In this document: positions 34,419 to 45,786 of the stretch, piece by piece
How positions within the stretch are numbered: position 1 is the stretch's first letter
Layout of the letters: each line of letters begins with the position of its first letter
Assembly: GCA_951812925.1 (NCBI GenBank)
Contig: OX638371.1
Coordinates: forward strand, 45,482,101-45,546,100
Length of the DNA: 64,000 nucleotides
Direction of reading: 5' to 3'
From: Calliopum simillimum
Taxonomy: Eukaryota > Arthropoda > Insecta > Diptera > Lauxaniidae
Made by a program: the position numbers and the translations under genes
The notes under the pieces: generated by a model
The model's database searches: none
What the model was told of the DNA's origin: nothing
Seen by the model: only the letters and a program-made list of their open reading frames with translations

Positions 34419-34756
34419 ACGGCTTTATTAAACTGAAACATTTATTATTTTTTATGAGCAAATACAATGTTCTATGTAAATAAAAATAAATGTCATTCAC
34501 TTATTGACATTTACTGTCAAAATTAAATCCCTTTTGGCCAGTGTACACGCGTAAGATTTAGCAACGAGATTTATTTATATCTTCACAGCTAAATCTTTGG
34601 TGTAAACATAGTATTACATGCGTAAACCGGGTTGTGCATATAATTCTGTACGTGTGGACGGCAAAAAACAAGTTTGCACAGTCCAGTAGTTTGACCAGTG
34701 CTTTCCCAGCAAATCCTACATAACTATATTGAATTATGGACTAACCCGTTAAACAC
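34419..34756. other. no gene seen
   Basis: AT-rich sequence with a small palindrome (AGATTTAGC...GCTAAATCT at 34554-34604). No coding was recognised. Confidence 0.4.
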
Positions 34757-35421
34757 ATACTATGATATATTTTTCTAAATTACTACCACACAGAAGTTAA
34801 GAAAGGGTTAACTATAAAAAATATAATGTTTCGTATTCATTCATACGCAAAATAAACAAAAACTTGACAGAAAAAAATATACTATGATATATTTTTCTAA
34901 ATTACTACCACACAGAAGTTAAGAAAGGGTTTACTTTAAAAAATATAATAGAGGTATTCACGATCTAGAGTAACGTCCTGAGTAACAGAGTAACAGGGTA
35001 ACAGTGCACAACCACAACAACAAAATATACGTAAGTTACTCTGTTACTCTTTTACCCTTTTAGTCAAGCTATTTTCTAGTGTAAAATAATCTTACACTTT
35101 TGCCTTTTTTTACTATTTCTATTTCTATAGAAACGTTTGAAGTTGTTTATGATTAAGAAGCAATTTTCGTTCATCAAAAATAAAAATTTGAATGAGAGCA
35201 AAACATTCAATTAAAAATTTTTTTTTTTTTTTGTTGTCAGCTAAAATTATTTTGAGAAACAAAAAGCAAATATACGTGCAAAGTATTGAGTATGCTCACT
35301 ATTCAGAGTAACTGAGTGCACTTATACCCTGTTACTCAGCTCGTTACTCTAGATCGTGAATAACTCTAATGTTTTGTATTCATTCATACGCAAAATAAAC
35401 AAAAACTTGACAGAAAAAAAT
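34757..35421. repeat. 122 bp tandem duplication, second copy split by a MITE
   Basis: Unit 1 is 34757-34878; unit 2 is 34879-34949 plus 35371-35421. They share ATACTATGATATATTTTTCT and CATACGCAAAATAAACAAAA and differ at few positions. The uninterrupted first unit gives the empty site of the MITE. Confidence 0.92.
34950..35367. mobile_element. 418 bp MITE with AGAGNTATTCACGATC ends
   Basis: Ends AGAGGTATTCACGATCTAGA and the complement of AGAGTTATTCACGATCTAGA, continuing inward through GAGTAACG. AAT is duplicated at 34947-34949 and 35368-35370; the neighbouring duplicate copy reads ATATAATGTTT and confirms the uninserted state. Interior has GAGTAACAGGGTAACAG-type repeats and no ORF. Confidence 0.9.
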
Positions 35422-37608
35422 ATCCATCATTTGCATCGGTTAAATTAAAAAATTTATAAACGCCATAAGTTTACCACTCACAACCTCAACATCAGCATCG
35501 AAAAAGTAAAGTAAATAGAAGTATATAATTTGTTTAAATTATGTAAAAAAAACAAAGTGACAGTAAAATATTTTTGAAAGAATTTGTTTTATTTTTGCAT
35601 GTATTATTTATTTTAATTGAAAGAGAATGTCAACAAGGAATTTGAAATAGAAAGGGACAACCTTAGTTTTTTATCATTTCTCTTATGAGGAAATCTCATT
35701 GATAAGACAGGGATGCACTCACAAGTATTTTCAAAAGAATAGAAAAACGAAAAAGACAACTAGTGTTTTTGTTATTGGTACGACAGAGATACACGGTCAC
35801 ACGTATAGGCCAAAAGTGGTTATTTTTTTCCCGATGCTAGAATAAATTTTACTGGTGCAATACGAGACTTGTAACTTTTACATAACAAGTTTAGTAACGT
35901 TTACAGGATTTGCTGGGTTCCTTGAAGTTCCAAAGTTTTTTTGCGGAACATATCAGAACATGATAATTTTAATAGTAGTTGATAGTGCCATGCTTCTTCT
36001 GCTAAATGATTGTAATGGTACGCTGGCGAATGAGAGCCCTGGCTTAAGCTCGCCTAAAAATGGTGGGACGATTTCGCTTCCATCGTTTAAAAAATTTTAG
36101 AACGTGCCAAAGAAAAAATGTCAAAAAAACCCCGCAAAATTCAAATAGGTAAAAAGGGTAAGCAGGTGGTTGAACAAAAAAACGAAATGACAAAAAACAC
36201 TTAACATTGACAAGAGATTGGACATGGCATTTCCATTTGAGCATTTGAACTTTTCAAATTAAATTTACTAGAGACCCCAGATGTCACCCTTCAGCATCCA
36301 TATTGACACAAGAGTTAATGAGTGCCCCTAATATTCTAAACCATTTGACTGAAACTCACCTTAAACCATTATGAAAAATATCTAGTATTCCATTTTAAAT
36401 TAACCAGACGACTCAAGATTTAAATTTAGAGTAAACATTACAAATTTTATTTAGAATTGAAATGAAAGTTTTGTAATTCGATATGCTTATTGATACACTT
36501 AACAATCACACATTGTTAAATAAGGGTAAGTATATTTATAGGTAAGTATGAGGTAATGTAAGGAGTAAGGTATGTAAGGTAACTGGTAAGGCATAGGTAA
36601 GTATATAGTTCTTTAGTTCTTTATAATAACAAATTATTATTTTTCTTTTCTTTAGCTTTTAATTTACAAAATACATTTTTACTTTCTTTTAATTTTTCTT
36701 TAGATTTTACTTTAACAATTTAATTTACTTGTTTGTTCCTTAAGCAAAAAAAGCATGTAATAATTATAATATATATATATAAGTGATATAAAATATTATA
36801 ATTATGTTATTTGATTCACTATTTAATTCTTATAATACATAATTTCTTTTTTTTTCTTTTCATTATTTTCATTAAAGGAACTTTCTTTTGTCGTTACACA
36901 TTTTTTTATTTTATTAATTATTTTTAGGACAGGCAAAAATAAACATTATACATAAGAAACATAAAACGTAAATAAAGATTATATATAACACACACACAAA
37001 CTGTTTGAATATGCAAGTATGCATAGCAATATTAAATTTGTACTTTAGGTTTTTCTTTCTCTACTGCATTTTCTTTCTTAAAAATCTCAATATCTTTTTA
37101 ATTTTATTTTAAGCTTACTACCTAAGAACTGGTCGCCAAGTTACTCACTGTAGTATGTTTTTTTTTTCTATTTAAAATTCAAAAAGAAAAAGAAACTATT
37201 TAAAAACTAATCATTGCATTTTTTTATAACAAAATAAATTCTAAATTTAAGTTTCTATTATTTTTGAGCCTGCCTAATGTGTCTTTTTTTAGGCTTTTGT
37301 TTCTCATACGTCATATTTTTATATTATAAGTTTTTAAACATTTAATTCAGAATTGAATCTGAGGCTTATGCTTTTAAATCAGAAAATACTGAGCAATGAA
37401 TTTTTTTTCGAAACTCTCTTGGGAAATTACCTTTTTTTCTTATTTTGATTATTTCCTTATCTTTTTTTTTTAAATCAAATTTATACACTGAATTTTTTTT
37501 TTTTTTTTCAATTATATATTTTATTTTCTTTATTTTAGTATTTTTTTTATTTTTTATATTTTTATTACATCTTTATTTTTTGTTTTTTTTTTTTTTAGGG
37601 CAAAGTAT
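35422..37608. other. 2.2 kb without recognised genes
   Basis: AT-rich DNA with several poly(T) runs and a short (AT)n near 36765. Short ORFs at 35855-36100 and 36044-36244 overlap on opposite strands and match nothing I know. Nothing further is supported. Confidence 0.4.
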
Positions 37609-38088
37609 TGTTACGAAATTTCCTGTCACTTATGACGATAATTTCAATCTCTTACAGTTTTCTGAGTTCGATCACTGGATTGTGTAGCAATCAAAAACAC
37701 ACACTTTATTTAGTTATAAAATGGTTTATTTAAATTACAAATGTTTATTTTCACACGGTACAATTGTTTATTTCACTATTTACAATATTACATTCAAAAT
37801 CTAATATGACAATTAGCACTTTATTTACTTTCACTGGCACTGTGTGTTCAACCTTTTCGCTTTATTGCTTAAAATCAACTGTCTTCAGCTCTCATGAACA
37901 GCTCCTTTTATACCCATATGAACGTTCTAGAATTGCATTAGCGAAACAGCTGGCAACATCTCGTTGGTTCCTTTTATTGACATCTCGATCTGTCAAGTAC
38001 TTTCGTGACGTCACTGGTTTTATTGACATCTCGAACTGTCGAGTATTTTCGTGAAGTTTCTTTTCAGTTGTTCTTATTTTTCGTCACA
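37609..38088 (-). mobile_element. 3' LTR of a minus-strand gypsy element (480 bp)
   Basis: On the minus strand it starts TGTGACGAAAAATAAG right after a polypurine tract (AAGAGGGGGGCAG, 38089-38101) and ends ATTTCGTAACA. An internal near-duplication, TCGAGATGTCAATAAAA, occurs twice near its start. The same LTR, plus orientation, lies at 31399-32687. Confidence 0.9.
37904..37912 (-). promoter_or_regulatory. TATA box of the LTR
   Basis: TATAAAAGG on the minus strand, about 180 bp into the LTR; conserved at 32382-32390 in the other copy. It is the likely promoter for the element's RNA. Confidence 0.6.
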
Positions 38089-38099
38089 CTGCCCCCCTC

Positions 38100-38800
38100 T
38101 TAAACTTTTTCGTCCCGAACAAGATATTCACTGTCGCCTCCATATGGCGTTAGTCTTTCAATGTGTACCACTTTTAATTTACCTTTGTTACCGGGGTATT
38201 TTTGAATTCGATACACAACATCGTTTATTCTTGTGACGATCCGGTAAGGTCCTTCCCAATGAGTCTGTAATTTAAGGTACAAGCCTCGTTTTCGTTGTGG
38301 GTTGTGTAGCAGCACTAAATGACCTTCTTTGAACCCTTCAGTATTTGCTCGCAGATCATATCGAGCTTTCATCTTGTCGCTAGCCAATTGAGTACGTCTC
38401 CTGATAAGCTCGTGTATATCAGCCAGTTCTTCTCTTTTTCGCGACATGTAATCGTCAGCATGGGTTGTTTCTGGGACAACGCTTACTCCGTACTTCAAAT
38501 CTGCTGGAAGCCTTAAGTCCGTACCAAAAATGGCTTTTGCTGGCGTGACTGTAGTGGTATCGTGTATCGACGAACGATAAGCCATTAGAAACATTGGTAG
38601 ACGCTCATCCCAATCTTTTTGTCCTTTGTCGACAACAATTTTTAGATGCTCCTCTAGAGTACGGTTAAACTTTTCGACCATGCCATCGGACTGTGGTGCG
38701 TGTCTTCTGTATTCCAAGCATGTCGCAAACCTCCTTAAAAAGTGCCGACTCAAAATTTCGTCCTTGGTCGAAATGCAACTCAAGTGGAGCTCCATATCGA
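38100..38800 (-). pseudogene. gypsy integrase, core end and C-terminal domain
   Basis: From about 38790 on the minus strand: the HFDQGRNFES block (second catalytic Asp), then PQSDGMVEKFNRTLEEHLK with the catalytic Glu, then FLMAYRSSIHDTTTVTPAKA and a C-terminal LVLLHNPQRKRG...WEGPYRIV...VVHIERLTPY segment ending at 38100. A frameshift lies near 38670-38700. The N-terminal zinc domain and the first catalytic Asp are absent. The closest relatives by memory are Osvaldo/Ulysses-like or mag-like gypsy elements; this is uncertain. Confidence 0.88.
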
Positions 38801-39033
38801 CAAATCCAATTTTTAATGAAGTCCACGCCAATAATAACCTCATCGGTGATGTTTGCAACAATAAAATCATGTTCCACAGTTTTGTTGCCAATAAGAATAC
38901 TCGCTGTAACTTTTCCTACCATTTGCGCAATTTCTCCTGTCGCTGTTCTCAATTGGATCGCATTAAATGGCGTAACTCGTCGTCTATCAAATAAATCACT
39001 CCTCACAATTGAATGCGATGCGCCCGTATCCAA
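38665..39033 (-). pseudogene. protease fused in frame to an integrase fragment
   Basis: One 122-codon ORF starts with the aspartic protease motif MDTGASHSIV and includes the flap-side and IIGVDF end of the protease. It runs directly into the integrase core (ICRYGAPLELHFDQGRNF). In normal gypsy pol these regions are separated by the whole RT and RNase H, so about 2 kb has been deleted cleanly in frame. The ORF then leaves frame inside integrase. The product would have no polymerase. Confidence 0.88.
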
Positions 39034-39167
39034 AGTTAGCTCACATGTTCTTTCGTTGATTTTTCCACCGATGGTAAGGCCGTTGGAATTCCGGCAGAGC
39101 TTCGAAACTAAGACTATGGGGCAATCATAAGTGGGAGTCAGCTCACGCCCCGCTGTACTGACTCTTT

Positions 39168-40100
39168 TTAGTTTAACGACTGCTGTTCGTTACCATTTTG
39201 GCCATCGTTCACCCTATTTTCAATTTTTCTTCTTGGTGAACGTGATGCAGCTCGCTTGCGACGTGAACGGCAGTCTCGTGCCATGAGTCCCTGCTTACCA
39301 CAATTATAGCACTTTCCGCTGAAGCTACTGCTGGCAAACGATGAATTTTTCTTTTCAGCCTCCACCTCCATCCGACGAGTTTTTAATGTTGTGCGGCATG
39401 TCAATGCAATCGTCTCTTGAGTGAGGGCAACCGTTACTATTTCATTAAATGTTGCCTTCGGGCTCCTCATTGTCTCGCGTTTTGTCTCTGAGTCCCGTAT
39501 GCCGTCAATAAACGCCTCTATTTTGAATTTTTCAGCTACAATATTTAACTCGTCAGGATAGGAAAGGTGTGCCAATCGTTCAATAGCCGCAGCATACTCC
39601 TGCAAGGACTCACCAGATATCTGGATACGACTTTTCAACTCCAGTCTGTAAGGCATCCATCACCACCTTATAATTTTTCTGCTCCGCCACTGGAACCGTT
39701 TGCAATACTTCTGCAGCTGCGCCTTTTAAAGCAACGATAAGCGCTGCTGCTGCGCTATTGTTATCCCAAAGGTTATGAGTGGATGTTGTTTCGAATTGGA
39801 GCTTGAAAACACTGAATGGCGTTGTTCCATCGTATGTGGGTGCTTTAAGCCTCACTGCGCTGGTTTCTCTAATAACTTGAGTTGTTGGTTCGGTTAATTT
39901 TAACTCTTGAATCCTTTTATTAACGTTTTCAAGACCATTTTCAACTTTTCAACTTTCTTCTTGAAGGATTCAACGTCATCTCGCAACTCAATCACTTTTG
40001 CTTCGAGGCCTTTACTATTTTTTCAACATCCGTACGAACAGCCTCCATATTTTGATTCAATGTGTGCAGCTGCGTCGCGTTCTGACGTTCAATAAATTGC
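39168..40100 (-). pseudogene. gypsy gag with CCHC knuckle, frameshifted
   Basis: The minus strand from about 40100 has a charged, coiled-coil-like stretch (Lys/Glu/Leu-rich). Then come MRLKAPTYDGTTPFSVFKLQ and the capsid-like region (39855-39610), continuing in another frame at 39656-39168 with ESLQEYAAAIERLAHLSYP. The knuckle CYNCGKQGLMARDC lies near 39290 and lacks the usual histidine (Leu-Met-Ala in its place). A short Arg/Ser-rich tail ends at 39168. The frameshift at 39610-39656 is in the capsid. Confidence 0.85.
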
Positions 40101-40625
40101 ACACATTTGCAAACATATTTAACATTTATTTAATTAGTTTCCGACATCCAGACGATAACAACAAAACCTTCACGCTTACGAAACTTAACTCCTCCAACGA
40201 CCTCATGTTTTGTTGATTTTTACGTTTTGTTCTTTTTTTTCAAATTGGCAGCTTGTGTTTCGCATTTATTATGCGAACCAAATTAAAAGATGGATGTCCT
40301 TTTGCTATCTCGCGAAGTTCAAAACTGTCTCGTTCTATGAGCAATCTATTGTGAACTAGAAAATCTTAGATCTGTCAACGTGCCCTCGTTTACACTGTAC
40401 AATTTTAGTGTAGGTTGGCGAATTATTGCAGGATTCCGCCACATGATGCCAAAATGATAAAAAACTCCGTCCGTCTTTTTATTTTGGTTTTAGTTAAATA
40501 ACTCAAGATCATATATATGAATATTCTAGGAAATCCCGGTGAGATTTGTCTCAATTTATCTTAAAGGAGGGCAAGCTATCACAAATTTTTCGTAATAGAT
40601 GCTATTTCTTTTGATGCATTTTACA
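40101..40625. other. 5' untranslated part of the minus-strand gypsy element
   Basis: Between gag and the next TIR element. The minus strand has TTTTGGCATCATGTGGCGGA near 40450, which could be the primer-binding region. No copy of the 480 bp LTR is found here, so the 5' LTR is missing, replaced or too diverged to see. Confidence 0.4.
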
Positions 40626-41707
40626 TATCGATAACTTAGAGCGCTATAGTTCTATGTCCACATTTTGCAATTTTGAGATTTTTGCAATTATGATATCCTT
40701 GTGGGCTTCTTTACCGAGTGAAAAACCGTGGGATGTCAAAATATTACTAAAACACCAAAATATTCGAGAATTGAGAAAAATCCTATCTCCGAACTGAAAT
40801 TTTTTGAAGAGCACTTCTGTGCTATCTCCACTGAATATTCAAATGACACATTGTTAATTTTTTCATAAATTCTTCGCTTTTCATGACATTTTAGTGAAGA
40901 AATTTTTTTACAACCAACGGTCCTCCCTGGATATCGGAACCAAAAATTAAAAAAATTTTTTCGTTTTTTTCGTTTTTTCTACGCTTTTCATGACATTTTA
41001 CGACTACCCAAGGGTAGTTTTTGATTGTCGGAACCAAAAATTTTAAAACATTTTTTCTTGTTTTTTCCGTGATTCCAAAAAAAAAGAAATCTATTTATCA
41101 TGCCTCTGAAAACATTTAACATGGATGAACTTTGGTATATGTATTAAGAGTAACGGGAAAAATAAGGTGCGATGGAAACCTTAAAAAAAAATTTTATATC
41201 TCTGAAACTTTTTAACGCTCATAGATTAGATTTGGTGCATATCGTCCCTTAGCTTCCAACACCGCTCAAGTCGAAAATTTCCGGTTTTGACTTTTTAATC
41301 TATTTGGTGGAGCTGCTCATTGCGCGTCTAACCATTCGTCACATTATGTAGATTTTAGACAATCAGAAGCCGTAATTCAAAAAATAGTAACAGCGCGCAA
41401 GTTGGTTGCCTTCTGAACACCGCCTGCTAAAAATGACACATAAATTACATTGGGACAATTTACATTCTTGTGTTAATTAAATTGGAGATGCCCAGCCCTC
41501 TGTACAAGAGAAGGTGGCACAACGCCCACCGGAAAATGCAAGTCGTTCATAAAATTTACTAAATGTGTCGTTTATTTTAATAGAAGTGCAATTCTATATA
41601 AGGGCAAAACTAATGGCATAGTACAAATTGGCTGGGATTTTGCTAGAATTTAATGAAATAGGTTTAAACCATAAAACCATGTTAAAATATTTTTTTTTTT
41701 TTTTTTT

Positions 41708-41746
<39 letters not shown>

Positions 41747-42093
41747 TTTGTTTTTTGGCAAAGCGTCTGATGAGGAATTGACTTATTATAGTCAATTTTG
41801 ACCTGTGGTGGGTCCCGAAACTAGTAACGCAAACCAGCCTTCCGATACATTTTTTTGCTTTTTTTTATTTATGTGTATTTTTGCCTTGTTTTTTGTGTTT
41901 TTATTGTTGTTTTACTCAAAAACACTGAACAGTAAGCTCCAACCATCAATGTATTTTCATTGTTGGTAGCTAAGCATGTTAAAATATACTATAGGTAAAA
42001 TTATTGCATGTATCGTCATATCAAAATAGCAACCAATTCTAAATAACAATTGAAAAAACGGAGATAGGACTATAGCGCTCTAAGGTATCGATA
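40626..42093. mobile_element. TIR element with TATCGATAMCTTAGAGCGC ends, copy A
   Basis: The left end TATCGATAACTTAGAGCGCT and right end AGCGCTCTAAGGTATCGATA are inverted. Both lead into TATAGTYCTATSTCC. Internal text (AATATTCGAGAATTGAGAAAAATCC) matches copy B at 51329-52033. Copy A is longer because it holds a retroposon at 41691-41975 and other extra DNA. No TA duplication flanks it. No transposase was found. Confidence 0.85.
41691..41975 (-). mobile_element. 285 bp retroposon with poly(A) and 12 bp target duplication
   Basis: Flanked by direct ATGTTAAAATAT (41679-41690 and 41976-41987). The plus strand begins with a long poly(T), so it inserted in minus orientation with a poly(A) tail. 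The minus strand begins GCTTAGCTACCAACAATG. A relative of its 5' part is at 23341-23440. It could be a SINE or a 5'-truncated LINE/mRNA copy; I see no RNA polymerase III box that convinces me. Confidence 0.85.
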
Positions 42094-43356
42094 GGTACCA
42101 AGTTTCATCTATTTCTAGCAAACATTTTCATAGATATGACGAACTAGTTTTCTTAAGGGGTGTGGTACCGCCCATTTTTTTCATTGAAAATTATTTTACT
42201 TTATACTTTTCACATATATACCAAATTTAATGCATCTGTGCTGAACAGTTTCAGAGATATGATGAATTATTTTTTTTAGAGCGCGGCACCGCTCACTTTT
42301 TCAACCCATAATTTGGCATTTTTTAATACTTTGTTAATTTTATTAAAATCGGTCGGTCCATTTCCGCTTTATTAATTTTCGGAACCTAATATAATATTTT
42401 CTACCAGTGTGTGCTGCCTATTCTTGAGAAATACGGTGAGAAATCTCAACGTGCATGCCCGGAATTTTTGTTTTGATCAAGAATTATAGCAAAACCGTTG
42501 AAGAAACGTCAGATGTTCTAAACGGCACAGTTTTTGATGTTTCGTCTGTTAGCGGTTGTCATTTCGTAGGTATACAAGTTTTCTTGATTACGTTTGGGTA
42601 GGAAAATTATAGGTGAAGTATTAAGTTTTATATATATATTTGACAATATGATTAATTCTTTATTATTAACTGTACTTTAATTAAAAATTCGCTTATGGTG
42701 CTATCACGTTAAATCTCTCTTTGGCCTACCTATCATAAGTGTAGTGGATTGATTTTAAAGTATGTCTGCGGAATTAACTTTATGATGTTTAAGCCCTACT
42801 ACAAATTCTATAATTAATTTTTGAATATGTGTGATCATTTTTAGAACGTACATCGGCATCTGTTGCGCCTTTTTTTTTTGTTAGATTATGGCGTGGAATT
42901 TAAAACATCAATGCGATTCGTATTATAGTTACTATTTATTCGAAGTACGTACAATATTGATTAGAAATGCCTATTGAGAAGTGATTTTTTTTTGTTTGTA
43001 ATTCGATAGGTACATGGCATTTAATTCTATGAAGTAGAGGTTATTAAATATATGATGTCCATATCTTAGAATTTACAATTAAAAAAAAAACCTAATTTTG
43101 ACAAACCTATCCAGGTGTTCACAACTTATGGTGGAATTCATAAAAGATACATATATCCGGATCTTCCGATGGTTACGCCTCCGGAACCAGATCTAAGCCA
43201 AAATATTTAATTATTTATTTATTCAATATCAATTACCTCTATAATTTTTACAAAAATGACCTTTTGATAGACCCTTTATTGAATCAAATGTCATGTATAG
43301 AATTAATTACAAACGAAAAAATCACTTCCTAATATGCATTTTTGGCACGACTTCGT
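42094..43356. other. no gene; two GGTACCGCCC-type repeat units
   Basis: 42120-42380 holds two copies of a unit with GGGGTGTGGTACCGCCCATT (42160) and GAGCGCGGCACCGCTCACTT (42280), each followed by CATATATACCAAATTTNATG-like text. These resemble the units at 58, 62 and 63.5 kb. The remainder is AT-rich without coding. Confidence 0.5.
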
Positions 43357-44029
43357 GGCCCCTCTATTCGACGATGTTTTGTTATAAATCGATACAAAAT
43401 TAGTAGCAAATATTAGATAAAATTTTTCCATATCGCTTCGTTTTTGAGCTTAAAGGATTCGAGAAAATTGAAGAAATTTTAAGAAATGTTAGATATGACA
43501 ATGTTTTCACATAAAACGACCTAAAATTAGTCTAAAAAAATTAAATAAAATTTTTCGATATATCCCTTCGTTTTCGAGATGTCGGGACTTGAATGTTTTA
43601 GAGAGCAAGTTAAATTGTTACTTTTTTCGGCTTAAATACATTAGCTCACAATCGAAATTGATTATAAACCAAAATTTTTCTTATATGCTTTTGAAATCTA
43701 AAAATAAATATGGAATCAAAAAGTGTCGCTCGGATCTGGTTTCGGATGTAAAGCCATTAGAAGTTGCGAATATAGCTTTTCTTAAAATCAATATAAGCCA
43801 GAAACACCTGCATTGATTTCCAAAATATACATTAGCCTGGTTTTAGTGCGCGTTTTTTAGATATTGATAGCTGACACGGGCCAGTTTTGTTAGGTTGCGT
43901 AAAAAAATTATTGTGTGAAAGTTTGGTCTCAATCGGAGGGGGGTAACACCTGCCCCATCGGACCCAAAGAGGGGCACCTTAGCGAAAATTTCACGAAAAT
44001 AATTCATAGCTCCCCCGGGGTGACTCCTA

Positions 44030-44900
44030 GAGGGGTGAAATGTATGACCAGGTTCCATTATTTTTTCCTTCCCAACATTTTTTCCAAGCACACCTACCCC
44101 TATTTATCACCCTTCGGGGGTCCCCCCTACAAAATCCACATTTTTGAAAATTCGCTGTAAATGTCCCAGGATGACCCCAAGATGGATGAAATGTATGACC
44201 AGGTCCTATTATTTTTTATCCCCAACATTACTCTTATATGCCCCCTTTTGGGGGTCCCCCTACAAAAAACTCAAAAAATTAGGAAAAATTTCTAAAAATA
44301 GTTCAAAGCTCCCCTGTGGTTACCACTAGAGGGGCAAAATGTGTGACCAGGTTCTACTATTTTTTCCTCCCAAACATTTTCTCTTGACACACCTACACCC
44401 TATCTGCCACCCTTTTGGGAGCCCCCCCACAAAATCCACATTTTTGAAAATTTGCTGCATCTGTCCCGGGATGACCGCAATACAGGCTAAATATCCGATT
44501 AGGTCCTATTATTTTTGTCCCCAACATTTTTCTTCGACACACCTACCCTCTAAAAGCCACCTTTTTGGGGGCCCGCCTACAAAAACGCTAGAAAATTAGG
44601 AAAAATATCGAAAAATAATTCTTAGTTCCCCGGAGTATTCCATAGAAGAGTAAAACGTATGACCAGATCCAATTATTTTTTCCGACATTTCCCCCAAGCC
44701 CATATACCTCCTATCTGTCACCATTCTGGAGGTCCCCCTACAAAATCCACATTTTTGAAAATTCGGTGTAACTATCCAATATGACCCCTAGATGGGACAA
44801 ATGTATCACAAGATCTTATTATTTTTTATCCCCAATATTTTCTCCTCACACACCCTCCTATCTGCCACCCTTTTGGGGCTACCCCTACAAAAAACAGTTT
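44030..44900. repeat. ~150 bp tandem array in the left arm of foldback 1
   Basis: Units start with ATGTATGACCAGGTYC near 44040, 44190, 44338, 44490, 44655 and 44800. Each carries ATTTTTTCCCCAACATTTT-like text, CACCTAC, a GGGGTCCCCC palindrome and TACAAAATCCACATTTTTGA. Mirror units run through 46080-46970 in the right arm. Confidence 0.88.
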
Positions 44901-45182
44901 AATTGTTACATATCATGCTCTGGCGCGGTTAAAAACATTCGTTTCATTTTATTTACTTATGTACATTTATTTAATGGCATCGAAAAATTATAAGTGAATC
45001 AATTCAATTAAAAAGGAATTAAGAGTTAGATAAGCCTGTTTTGGTTGCTTGTTGGGAATAGTTTCTTATAACTAGCGATGACTAATAGCAAGTCTTGAAA
45101 ATCCCTTTGATTCCAGCAGAGACCTTCATTGTAGATTTGAGCCATCTTTACACCACTTTCAGAAATATGGTTGACAAGGGGC

Positions 45183-45786
45183 ACTTATTTTTTGATTCCA
45201 ACGTGGCAAAAAACCAAGATCAAGTAAAGCCCACCACGACGCTTCTGAAGAAAATGAAGAAGAAGACGGATCATCGGTTGAATAATATGATAGGAAGAAG
45301 GACCTTTCCCTTCAGCTCACTCTACCGTAATCAGTCACAGAAGCGTAAAAAAGCTGATAGACGACTTCATAAAATAGAATTAAGTGCGCTGTTAGCTTTG
45401 GTCCCCTGACCGTTAAATGTTTCTACTTAAATTGTGCTCTTACTTCTACTTAACACTTCCGATCTTAAATAAAACGCACAACTTCATAGGTTTACTTCAC
45501 AAACCACAAGATAATTTTATTAACTCTAAATTAAGCCTATATAGTTTACAAATCTTGTTCTCGAATGATAATCTTGAACAATATAATGATCTTGACAATA
45601 CAATTTTGCTTATCTCAGGAATTTATCTTGGAGGTCGGAATGCATCATATCTCAAGGTAGAACTCTTCGTGATCAACCAAAAGATATGCCTAAAACTATT
45701 CCATATTATTGATGCCACAATAATGTAACATGTAATATTTAAGAGATGCTTCAACTGAGCGTCGCATGTGGTTTTAACACACAACA
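45183..45786. other. unique centre (cargo) of foldback 1
   Basis: About 600 bp not shared by the arms. The plus strand 45190-45410 has a Lys/Arg/Asp/Glu-rich open stretch (including a run of GAAGAAAATGAAGAAGAAG) and then sequence with weak coding character. No family is recognised. Confidence 0.5.

Noticed and set aside
37445..37687. 80-codon Phe-rich ORF that seems membrane-like
   Set aside because: Encoded by poly(T) runs next to the LTR; hydrophobicity is compositional.
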